A stretch of 64,000 bases of DNA, taken from positions 82,837-146,836 of the forward strand of contig BQMO01000010.1 in the NCBI GenBank assembly GCA_022180725.1, in the 5' to 3' direction. The notes beneath the pieces are model-generated. The model saw only the letters and a program-made list of their open reading frames with translations, was not told where the DNA came from and searched no databases. How positions within the stretch are numbered: position 1 is the stretch's first letter; each line of letters starts with the position of its first letter. Shown here in pieces: positions 44,989 to 51,741 of the stretch. A program made the position numbers and the translations under genes. The stretch comes from Phycisphaerae bacterium (GTDB taxonomy: Bacteria > Planctomycetota > Phycisphaerae > Phycisphaerales > UBA1924).

Positions 44989-46983
44989 TCAACCGAAAGA
45001 CAATCCGCCCGTCCCCGCCGCGTCGGCCAGTCGCTTGGTGTGCCGGGCCGTCTGCTCCGTCGCGCGGGCCGTGCGCTCGGCGGCGTCATTGCCCGCGGCC
45101 AAGCCCTGCGCGGCCTTGGCGTTGAACGTGCCGCGCACGCTGATCCCCTTGGCCAGCAGGTCGCCCAGGCCCGCGATGCGATCGTCGAACTCGGCCATGA
45201 GGTCGCGGGGCGAACGCGACGGGCCTCGCTCGGCGTCCGCTGCCTCACGCTTGCGCCTCGCTTCCTCGATCGCGGCGGCCAATCTCTCCTTCGCGGCGTC
45301 GAGGGCCGCACGCGACTCGGCGAGCCCCGCCTCCGTGTCCTTGCGGAGGGCGTCCTGCGCGTTCTCGAAGTCCTGGCCGATCGCGGCGAGCGTCGCCTCG
45401 TGGATGGCGGCCGCGTGCTCGCGCTCGGCGGCGCGGCGGCGCTCCCGCGCGTCCACGTCGCGTTGGGCGGCGTCCTCCAGTTCAACCAGGCGCGACTCCA
45501 ACTGCTGGTCCACCGCCTTCTTCGCGGCGTCAACGTCCAGCCCCGAGTCGAACAGCCCCTGAATCTCCAGCATGCGCTTGGCGACCCAGGACGAGGCGGA
45601 TTCCCAGACCTGCTGGAAGCCGGTGGTGAAGTTCGTCCAGGTCTTGCTGAGGAACGCCGTCGTCTCGATCCACGCGACCTCGATGGCGTGGAAGCCGATC
45701 TCGGCGGCGGCCAGCGCCCCGTACCACATGGACTGGGCCGTGCCGACGAAGAACTGCTTGGCCTCAAGCCAGACCTTGTTGAGCGCCGCGACGCCCTGCT
45801 GCCAGGCGACCTTCAGACTCAGCCACAGGATCTCGGCGGCCAGCGCGATGTCCCCGGCGGCGAGGGCATCCGCGATGCCGCCGATGACCTTGGTCGCCCA
45901 GTCGCGCAGGCGCGTGAACTGCTCGCCGAGCCATTCGAGGGCGGCTCCGCCCGCGCCGCTGGTGACCAGGAGCGCCGCGCCCAGGCCGATGACGGCGGCG
46001 ACGACCAGGCCGATGGGACTGAGTAGTGCCCCCAGCGCCGCGCCGACCAGCCCGAACGCCGCCCCGATGCCTGAGACGACGCTCGCCAGCACGCCCATCG
46101 CCGCGCCGATGCCGGTGATCGCCACGCCCAGGCCGATGAGCGCGGCTCCGACCACCACGACGCCCGCCGCGACCTTGAGCGCCCACACTACGATGTCCTT
46201 GCTCCGTTTGATCCAGTCGGTGGCGGCGACGATCACGCGGGTGATCCGCAGCGACAGGTCCTTGATCGTGGGCGCGAGCGCCCCGCCGATGGCGAAGACG
46301 CCCTGCTTGACGACCCGCCAGAGGATGTTGAGCGTGTCGTTCAGTTCCGCGGCGTCCCTGGCCGTCTGCGTGCTGACGGTCAGACCCAGGCTGCGGGCTT
46401 GCGCCTGCAGCTCCTCGATCCCCGCCGCGCCGGAGGAGAGCAGGGGAAGCAACTTCGTCCCCGCCCTGCCGAAGATCTCCATCGCCAGCGCGGTGCGCAG
46501 GGCCGGATCGGTGACCTGCGCCAGACGGTCGGCCAGGCGCTTGAACTGCTTGTCCGGCGAGAGGCCCGCGAGATCCTCAACCGAGAGCCCGAGCATCGAC
46601 AGCGCCTGCTGGGCGGACGCCGAGCCCTTCGCCGCGTCCACGAGCGAGCGCTGCATGAACTTCAGGCCGTTCTCCAGCGTCTCCAGGTCCGCCCCCGACT
46701 GCTCGGCGGCGAAGCCCAGTTCGCTCAGGGCTTCGGCGCTGACGCCCGTTCGCAGACTCATCTTGTCGAGCGTGTCGCCCATGCTGGAGAAGACCTTCAC
46801 GCTGCCGAGCAGCGCCGTGACCGCGGCCGCGCCGATGCCCGCCAGGCGCGTCCCCGCACTGCGCAGCCCCTGGCCGAAGGCCTCCAGGCGCTTCTGGGCA
46901 CGGCGGAGCCCGGCGCTGAGCTTGTCGCTCACGCCGAGTTCCACGAACGCCCGTCCGGCCCGGATGCCCCGCGTGTCGGCCAT
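44989..46983 (-). CDS. Tail tape measure protein
   Basis: At 664 aa. An N-terminal SAGLRRAQKRLEAFGQGLRS helix, a central run of hydrophobic Ala/Gly/Val helices (WALKVAAGVVVVGAALIGLG, AAFGLVGAALGALLSPIGLV) and a long charged coiled-coil C-terminus are typical of the protein that sets siphophage tail length. By length alone it predicts a tail of about 100 nm. Confidence 0.85.
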   Translation of the reverse strand: MADTRGIRAGRAFVELGVSDKLSAGLRRAQKRLEAFGQGLRSAGTRLAGIGAAAVTALLGSVKVFSSMGDTLDKMSLRTGVSAEALSELGFAAEQSGADLETLENGLKFMQRSLVDAAKGSASAQQALSMLGLSVEDLAGLSPDKQFKRLADRLAQVTDPALRTALAMEIFGRAGTKLLPLLSSGAAGIEELQAQARSLGLTVSTQTARDAAELNDTLNILWRVVKQGVFAIGGALAPTIKDLSLRITRVIVAATDWIKRSKDIVVWALKVAAGVVVVGAALIGLGVAITGIGAAMGVLASVVSGIGAAFGLVGAALGALLSPIGLVVAAVIGLGAALLVTSGAGGAALEWLGEQFTRLRDWATKVIGGIADALAAGDIALAAEILWLSLKVAWQQGVAALNKVWLEAKQFFVGTAQSMWYGALAAAEIGFHAIEVAWIETTAFLSKTWTNFTTGFQQVWESASSWVAKRMLEIQGLFDSGLDVDAAKKAVDQQLESRLVELEDAAQRDVDARERRRAAEREHAAAIHEATLAAIGQDFENAQDALRKDTEAGLAESRAALDAAKERLAAAIEEARRKREAADAERGPSRSPRDLMAEFDDRIAGLGDLLAKGISVRGTFNAKAAQGLAAGNDAAERTARATEQTARHTKRLADAAGTGGLSFG

Positions 46984-47036
46984 CAGTACGTTCCCCCCGA
47001 TACGCTTGCTTCGTGCTTCATCCCGACTTCGCTTCC

Positions 47037-47489
47037 ATGATCGATAAGCTGCATCCGTCGCTGGAACGCCTGAAGGCGATGGTGCCGGTGACCATCGGCA
47101 CGCTGCCCCCGGTTGGAGCGATGCCGAGGAGTGGCATCTACTGGTTGTCTGAGGGCACCGAGTCGATCTACGTTGGACGCTCCAGACGCATCAGGCAACG
47201 TCTTCAAGAACACGTCCGACCAAGCTCCGGTCACGAGGCGGCTTCGTTTGCGTTTCTGCTCGCCCGTGAAATGACGGGACGTGTTGACGCTACCTACCGG
47301 GCCGAAGGATCGAGGAAGAGCCTGTTGACCGACCCGTCGTTCGTGGCGGCGTTTGCGCAGGCCAAGGATCGCATTCGCCGGATGGACCTCCGCTTCGTCG
47401 AAGAAGCCCACCCGGTATGTCAGTGCCTGCTGGAGGTCTACGTGGCGACTGCGGTCAAAGCACGGTACAACGACTTCGACAGCCATTGA
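47037..47489 (+). CDS. GIY-YIG domain protein, on the strand opposite to the tail genes
   Basis: At 150 aa from the ATG at 47037; an in-frame GTG at 47013 is an alternative, 30 bp from the tape-measure start. GIYWLSEGTESIYVGRSRRI, then RQRLQEH, is a good GIY-YIG core (GIY and YVG), with the Arg helix after it and a possible catalytic Glu near the C-terminus (AHPVCQCLLEVYVATAVKAR). Lone GIY-YIG genes in phage tail clusters are often homing endonucleases. It lies head-to-head with the tape measure gene. Confidence 0.8.
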   Translation: MIDKLHPSLERLKAMVPVTIGTLPPVGAMPRSGIYWLSEGTESIYVGRSRRIRQRLQEHVRPSSGHEAASFAFLLAREMTGRVDATYRAEGSRKSLLTDPSFVAAFAQAKDRIRRMDLRFVEEAHPVCQCLLEVYVATAVKARYNDFDSH

Positions 47490-47499
47490 AGTGGGCATT

Positions 47500-47943
47500 T
47501 CACGAGCCCCCTTTTCGAATCGAGTTCCGCCACAAGAGCGGCAGCTTCGGCCGCTCTTTCTCCAGCGCCGGGGCCATGAACGGCCGCGCGGCGATCTTGA
47601 CCTTGCGCGACACCAGCCGCCCGCCACGCCCCCCCACACGCGTGTGCACCACGGTCTCACCGCCGTGTTCCAGTGCCCGCGGCGCGGTGCTCTTGGCAAA
47701 CCCAACCGGCCCCACCACGACCGAATCGCTCGCGCGGTCGTACCCGAAGAGGATCAACTTCCGCAGGCTGCCTTCGTGCGAGTAGGGCGGCTTGCCCGGC
47801 GGGGCCGTCCCCTTGCGCTTGCGGATGCTGGTCTTGGCCACCGTGCGGATGAACGCCCCGGCCTGGCTGAGCACCTTGCGCTTGGCCGAGTCCATCGCCC
47901 GCATGACGACGTGCCGGTCGAAGAACATGTCCTTGATGCGCAT
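47500..47943 (-). CDS. HK97 gp10-like head-tail protein
   Basis: At 147 aa. SIRKRKGTAPPGKPPYSHEG followed by SLRKLILFGYDRASDSVVVG and a C-terminal ARPFMAPALEKE match HK97 gp10/HK-like head-tail connector proteins. Normally this gene precedes the tail tube gene; here it follows the tail chaperone. Arms SRKVKIAARPFM are conserved in the family. Confidence 0.75.
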   Translation of the reverse strand: MRIKDMFFDRHVVMRAMDSAKRKVLSQAGAFIRTVAKTSIRKRKGTAPPGKPPYSHEGSLRKLILFGYDRASDSVVVGPVGFAKSTAPRALEHGGETVVHTRVGGRGGRLVSRKVKIAARPFMAPALEKERPKLPLLWRNSIRKGGS

Positions 47944-47948
47944 GGTGA

Positions 47949-48209
47949 TCACCCGGCCTGGCCTCCCAGCAGCCGCTGGATCAGGGCCAGGAGCGTGCGC
48001 CGCTTCGCCGGCGGGATGTCCTCGCGGTTCTGCTGCGCCCGGTGCGCGGCCCGGCGCAGTTCCGTGGGCGTGAAGAGCAGATCGAGATCCGCGCGCCGTC
48101 CGCCACACACCACCTCGCCCCGCGTGGCGAAGTAATCGGGGCTGGCGGCGGGGTGCTGGTACGGCGGCTTGTTCGGGACGCGGACGAACCTGCCTGGGGC
48201 GATTTGCAT
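47949..48209 (-). CDS. Small phage protein
   Basis: At 86 aa, with RFVRVPNKPPYQHPAASPDY then a C-terminal helix LRRAAHRAQQNREDIPPAKR. GGAGGC lies 4-9 bases before the ATG. No named domain; it lies between a lipoprotein-like gene and the gp10-like gene. Confidence 0.65.
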   Translation of the reverse strand: MQIAPGRFVRVPNKPPYQHPAASPDYFATRGEVVCGGRRADLDLLFTPTELRRAAHRAQQNREDIPPAKRRTLLALIQRLLGGQAG

Positions 48210-48257
48210 GGGAGCCTCCTTGCTCGCTGGAGCGGGGGGAACCGGGACCGGGACCGA

Positions 48258-48725
48258 TCAAGCCTCGCCCGTCAGGTCGCGGCCCTTCTCCAGGCCCTTG
48301 TTGAACGACGCCTCCTTCTCCTTGCGGAGCCGCCCCGCGCCGATGAAGAGCCCGACGATGCCGGTGAGCGCCGGCAGCGCCGGGCCGAGCACGGGCAGGC
48401 CCGCCACGGTGGGGCCGACAGTGTCGAGGGCCGAGAGCGTCAGTTGCCCGAGCAGCCCGCGGACCTCGCCGGCCCTCTCGATGTTGCCCTTCCACTGCGC
48501 GCCGGTGGCCTGCGTCTGGTTGAACCAGTTCTGGTACTCGGCCTCGGCCTCGTTGAGGGAGAGCGTGGCGCGCAGGCCGGTGGTCTGCTGGATCGCGTTG
48601 GGCGTCTTGACCTTGACGAGGTCGCCCAGGTCGATCCCGGCGCACGAGGCGAGCACCAGCGCCAGCAGGAGCAGGCCGACGAGATAGACGACGTGACGGG
48701 TGGAGAGCGAACCGAGGTACTTCAT
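48258..48725 (-). CDS. Membrane lipoprotein-like phage protein
   Basis: At 155 aa. MKYLGSLSTRHVVYLVGLLL followed by LALVLASCAGIDL gives a lipoprotein signal with a LASC lipobox, and a second hydrophobic segment (LPVLGPALPALTGIVGLFIG) near the C-terminus. GGAGG lies 7 bases upstream and the start overlaps the chaperone extension's stop (ATGA). A role in lysis (outer spanin-like) or superinfection exclusion is possible but unproven. Confidence 0.68.
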   Translation of the reverse strand: MKYLGSLSTRHVVYLVGLLLLALVLASCAGIDLGDLVKVKTPNAIQQTTGLRATLSLNEAEAEYQNWFNQTQATGAQWKGNIERAGEVRGLLGQLTLSALDTVGPTVAGLPVLGPALPALTGIVGLFIGAGRLRKEKEASFNKGLEKGRDLTGEA

Positions 48726-49048
48726 CCGAGATCCTCCTGTGCGATGCGGGGGAGTGTGCCGTCGATGAACACGTCCTTGAGGACCGAGACGGGGACCGTG
48801 ATGCGGCGTTGTGCGCGGGAGCGCTGGGCGAACGGGTCGAAGTCGCTGGGCTTGAGTCGGCGGGATCGCTTGGGGTCGCGGTGCAGGTTGGCGATGACCG
48901 AGAGGCACGACGAAGCGATGGACCATTCGTGCCGCTGCCGCCCTTCGTGCATGTCCATCAGCTCGCGCAGCGTCAGGGGGCCGGGATCGACTCCAACGGC
49001 TCCGGCACAGTGCCAGACGTGCCGCCAGGCGTCGGCGGCGGTGGGTCC
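48722..49048 (-). CDS. Tail assembly chaperone T extension, read by -1 frameshift
   Basis: This frame encodes PTAADAWRHVWHCAGAVGVD followed by PGPLTLRELMDMHEGRQRHE, the pattern of phage gpT-like domains (AW..VW..AG..GVDP.PLTLREL). It has no good start of its own at its beginning and lies in the -1 frame relative to the G gene. GGGAGAG at 49048-49054 could shift ribosomes from the G frame as GGGAAAG does in lambda. A GT fusion of about 257 aa is predicted. An independent start at 48958 would give 78 aa only. Confidence 0.72.
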   Translation of the reverse strand, partial: GPTAADAWRHVWHCAGAVGVDPGPLTLRELMDMHEGRQRHEWSIASSCLSVIANLHRDPKRSRRLKPSDFDPFAQRSRAQRRITVPVSVLKDVFIDGTLPRIAQEDLG

Positions 49049-49494
49049 TCTCCCAGGGCGTTCTCCGCCAGGCGTTCGAGTTCCCCGCTCTGGATCAGGT
49101 GGTCGATCCGCCGCGTCGCCAGGTCGCGCGCCTTGTCCATCACCTCCCGCGTGGCCTGGAGCACCCGCCCGAGGTTGGCCCGGTCCCTCGGGCTCGGGCA
49201 GAAAGACACGAGTTCCTCCAGCACCGCGGCGGTGGCGTGCTCGATGGCGTCGCCCGCCATTGCCCGGCCGAAGTCCTCGTCGCTGACGCCGCGTGCATCC
49301 GCCTCGGGCTTGCAGAGCGCGTACACCACGTCGCACAACAGCACCGGGTCGCGCACCAGGCGTTCGAGAAGTCCGCCCGTGCCTTCGATGGGCTGCATGA
49401 GGTCCACGCGCACCAGCCCTCGCACGCGCTTGAGCGCCGCGACGTTGATCTCGACCTGCCACTGCCTTCCCGCGTTGTCCGTGAACGATCGCAT
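48973..49494 (-). CDS. Tail assembly chaperone G-like protein
   Basis: At 173 aa from the ATG at 49494 (MRSFTDNAGRQWQVEINVAA). Helical segments (LKRVRGLVRVDLMQ; DAIEHATAAVLEELVSF) follow, and a Pro-rich tail ends the normal product. It sits between the tail tube and lipoprotein genes, upstream of the tape measure. It would chaperone tape-measure assembly together with the frameshifted GT form. Confidence 0.78.
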   Translation of the reverse strand: MRSFTDNAGRQWQVEINVAALKRVRGLVRVDLMQPIEGTGGLLERLVRDPVLLCDVVYALCKPEADARGVSDEDFGRAMAGDAIEHATAAVLEELVSFCPSPRDRANLGRVLQATREVMDKARDLATRRIDHLIQSGELERLAENALGEDPPPPTPGGTSGTVPEPLESIPAP

Positions 49495-49529
49495 CCGTGT
49501 CTCCTGTGCGTGTGTGGTTTGGGTGCGGA

Positions 49530-49958
49530 TCAGCCGCCGATCCATGAAGGCGCCGTCGTCGAGTACGTCACCTTCGCCGTCACCGAGACGGTGATGGCTT
49601 CTTCGAGCGCCTCGCTGCGCGAGAAGTTGGTGATGGAGAAGTCCGCCTGAAGGCCCTGGCCGCTGGTCCCGTCAAGGACCTGCAGCCCGATCACGGCGTT
49701 GTTGAAGAACGCGTTCTTGATGGCGGTGAAGCCCGCATCGCCGGTGTCCCACACCATCTCGAACTCGACGCTCGCCTCCTTGAGCGTGCCGACGGTGGCC
49801 CGCCAGCCCGCGTTGGCGCGGGTGGTCACGTCGGCCTCGCCGGTTTCGAGGTTGAGCGTCACGTCGCGGGTGTTGCCCAGCGCTGTCCATGTTCCGCCGC
49901 CGGCCTGCCCGCCGACCTTGTACTTGAGGACGGCCTCCATGCCCAGTTTGATTGCCAT
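49530..49958 (-). CDS. Major tail tube protein
   Basis: A 142-aa beta-rich protein: YKVGGQAGGGTWTALGNTRD, then VTLNLETGEADVTTRANAGW, VEFEMVWDTGDAGFTAIKNA and AITVSVTAKVTYSTTAPSWI. These are typical of TP901-1/lambda V-like siphophage tail tubes, and the Gly-Asp turn patterns are conserved. Position before the chaperone genes supports it. Confidence 0.82.
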   Translation of the reverse strand: MAIKLGMEAVLKYKVGGQAGGGTWTALGNTRDVTLNLETGEADVTTRANAGWRATVGTLKEASVEFEMVWDTGDAGFTAIKNAFFNNAVIGLQVLDGTSGQGLQADFSITNFSRSEALEEAITVSVTAKVTYSTTAPSWIGG

Positions 49959-49979
49959 TGTCTGCTCCTTGCCCCTTGC

Positions 49980-50234
49980 TCATCCGCCGTGCCCGACCAC
50001 GTAAACGCACTCGCCCGCCTTGCTCTTGACCTCGATCCGCGACAGGTCCACGCGCTCCAGGCGGTACTGCGCGCCCGGCGGGATCAGCAGTTCCTTGCCG
50101 TCGGTCCCCTTGAGCGTGGCGTCCTGCGTGTTGGTGTGCGCGAACGTCAGCGTGCACGTCGCCACCAGCGGCGTCGCCGAGAGCGATGCGTAGGTGCTGT
50201 CCAGGTCGATCTTGAGCGCGATGAAGTTCCGCAC
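49980..50234 (-). CDS. Small neck or tail-associated protein
   Basis: An 84-aa beta-strand-rich protein: MRNFIALKIDLDSTYASLSA, then GTDGKELLIPPGAQYRLERV. It lies between the 143-aa neck gene and the tail tube gene and may belong to the neck. No family recognised. Confidence 0.68.
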   Translation of the reverse strand: MRNFIALKIDLDSTYASLSATPLVATCTLTFAHTNTQDATLKGTDGKELLIPPGAQYRLERVDLSRIEVKSKAGECVYVVGHGG

Positions 50235-50237
50235 GGC

Positions 50238-50669
50238 TTACCTCCGCACCCGGTACGTGACGCTCAGGACGCTCGTGAACGCCCGGTGCAGCTCCAGCGA
50301 CTCGCTCGACACGACAGGTTCGTGCGCGATGCCGACCCACGCGGCCTCGGGCGCGCCGGGCAGCCTCGTCAGCCGCAGCCGGTCGGCGATCTCCTCGGCC
50401 AGGTCGAGCAAGGCGTCGATCTCGGCCTGCTCACCGGTCGCCGGCAGCTTCTGCTGCACGCCCACGTCGATGACGCACTCGAAGGTGCTGCTGTCACGGC
50501 TGGCGGCGGAGATGCCGACCGTCCGCGGCACGACCGACACGCGCAGGTCCTTGAGGTCCTCCAGCGTGAAGACGGGCTGGTACATCCGCTCGGCGCTCAC
50601 CGGGCGCGAGTACGTCCCGGCGTTGATGTGCGCCGCGACCGCGTCGGCAACCCCCACGAGCGTGCTCAC
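50238..50669 (-). CDS. Neck/tail-completion-like protein
   Basis: At 143 aa from a GTG at 50669 (VSTLVGVADAVAAHINAGTY) that overlaps the stop of the TM protein. The fold alternates strands and helices (RVSVVPRTVGISAASRDSST; ALLDLAEEIADRLRLTR). The C-terminal strand SVLSVTYRVRR is like gp-type head-tail stoppers. Position between head and tail tube genes supports a neck role. Confidence 0.68.
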   Translation of the reverse strand: MSTLVGVADAVAAHINAGTYSRPVSAERMYQPVFTLEDLKDLRVSVVPRTVGISAASRDSSTFECVIDVGVQQKLPATGEQAEIDALLDLAEEIADRLRLTRLPGAPEAAWVGIAHEPVVSSESLELHRAFTSVLSVTYRVRR

Positions 50670-50929
50670 TGGCCACCCCTTCCGTTGAGCCGACCTTCGA
50701 GGTACGACACGCGACGCTCGATCGCCTGGTACTCGGTGCGCAGGGCGCGGGCCTCGACGATCAGTTCGTCCAGTCGCTTCTCGACCTGCTGGAGCTTGGC
50801 GGTCACCACGCCCCACTGGACGGTCATTGCGCCCGCCGCGAGGAGGATCGTGACGACGATCCCCGCCCACTGCACGCGCAGCGACGCCTTGCCGCCGTTG
50901 GTGCCGTTCTGCCCGTTCGGTCCCGTCAT
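50666..50929 (-). CDS. Small membrane protein with coiled-coil
   Basis: At 87 aa from the ATG at 50929 (MTGPNGQNGTNGGKASLRVQ). One membrane helix (AGIVVTILLAAGAMTVQWGV) is followed by KLQQVEKRLDELIVEARALR, a coiled-coil, as in XhlA-like holin partners and spanins. Both gene ends overlap neighbours by 4 bp. Confidence 0.72.
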   Translation of the reverse strand: MTGPNGQNGTNGGKASLRVQWAGIVVTILLAAGAMTVQWGVVTAKLQQVEKRLDELIVEARALRTEYQAIERRVSYLEGRLNGRGGQ

Positions 50930-51309
50930 GACCCCTCCGTGCCGATGTGCTTGGTGTGAATCCGAAACGTCCTGCGGTACGGGTCGCTGTATCTCCACGG
51001 CGGCTGCCCGCCGGGCGCGTTGACCTCGTACACGAACACCTGCACGCCCACCGTCTCCCGCACCTGGTCCCCGGCCTTGGGCTGGATCGGGCCTGCGCCC
51101 AGGTCCAGATCCGCCGCGCGGATGAGGTAATCCCGCGATTCGACGCGGTGGATCAGGCCCGCGTCATCCGCCTGCTCGAACTCGGTGCGGCCGATGGTGG
51201 CCTGGACTTCCTTCTCGTCTGCCCCGCGCCTGTAGACCACGGTGCGGCTCATGTGCCGATGCCGCTGGTCGTCGAGGAACGCTGCGCCCTGTTCGAGCAG
51301 GTCACCCAT
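50926..51309 (-). CDS. Head-tail joining hypothetical protein
   Basis: A 127-aa protein: MGDLLEQGAAFLDDQRHRHM, followed by beta-rich segments (YLIRAADLDLGAGPIQPKAG; GVQVFVYEVNAPGGQPPWRY). Position between the decoration and neck genes suggests a role in the neck or a head completion step. No named family. Confidence 0.66.
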   Translation of the reverse strand: MGDLLEQGAAFLDDQRHRHMSRTVVYRRGADEKEVQATIGRTEFEQADDAGLIHRVESRDYLIRAADLDLGAGPIQPKAGDQVRETVGVQVFVYEVNAPGGQPPWRYSDPYRRTFRIHTKHIGTEGS

Positions 51310-51330
51310 GCCGCCCTCCTCTCGCCGGGG

Positions 51331-51666
51331 TTACTGCGACATGCGGATGCGCGCCGTGGTGTCGGCATCCACCGCGGCACGCACCGCCTTGCCAATCACC
51401 TTGTTGCCGGCGGCGGTCTTGGTGGCGACCTTGTTGGTCGCATCCCAGTAGGCCAGCGTGCCGACGGTGAACGCCGTGCCCGCGCCCGCGGCCTTGGGGA
51501 AGTCGAACACCCCCTGCACCGCCAGCGAGCCGAGTTGATTGGCCTTGAGGTCGACGCGCGTGGTGCCGACAAGGTCGCCCTGCACGACGACGGTGCCCGC
51601 GGGGATGTCGGCCCCGGGGGTGTAGTCGATCGCCGCGCCTTCCTGTACGAACTTCGTCGTGGACAT
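51331..51666 (-). CDS. DUF2190 capsid-associated protein
   Basis: At 111 aa from the ATG at 51666, preceded by GGAGGATCACAG. The sequence FVQEGAAIDYTPGADIPAGT, then VVVQGDLVGTTRVDLKANQL is the DUF2190 pattern: small proteins that decorate or stabilise phage capsids. It follows the capsid gene by 75 bp. Confidence 0.82.
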   Translation of the reverse strand: MSTTKFVQEGAAIDYTPGADIPAGTVVVQGDLVGTTRVDLKANQLGSLAVQGVFDFPKAAGAGTAFTVGTLAYWDATNKVATKTAAGNKVIGKAVRAAVDADTTARIRMSQ

Positions 51667-51741
51667 CTGTGATCCTCCGGAGCCGGGCTCGCCCGGCTCG
51701 CCTTCGCCTTCTCCGATCGGTATCGAATCGCCCATGGTGGC

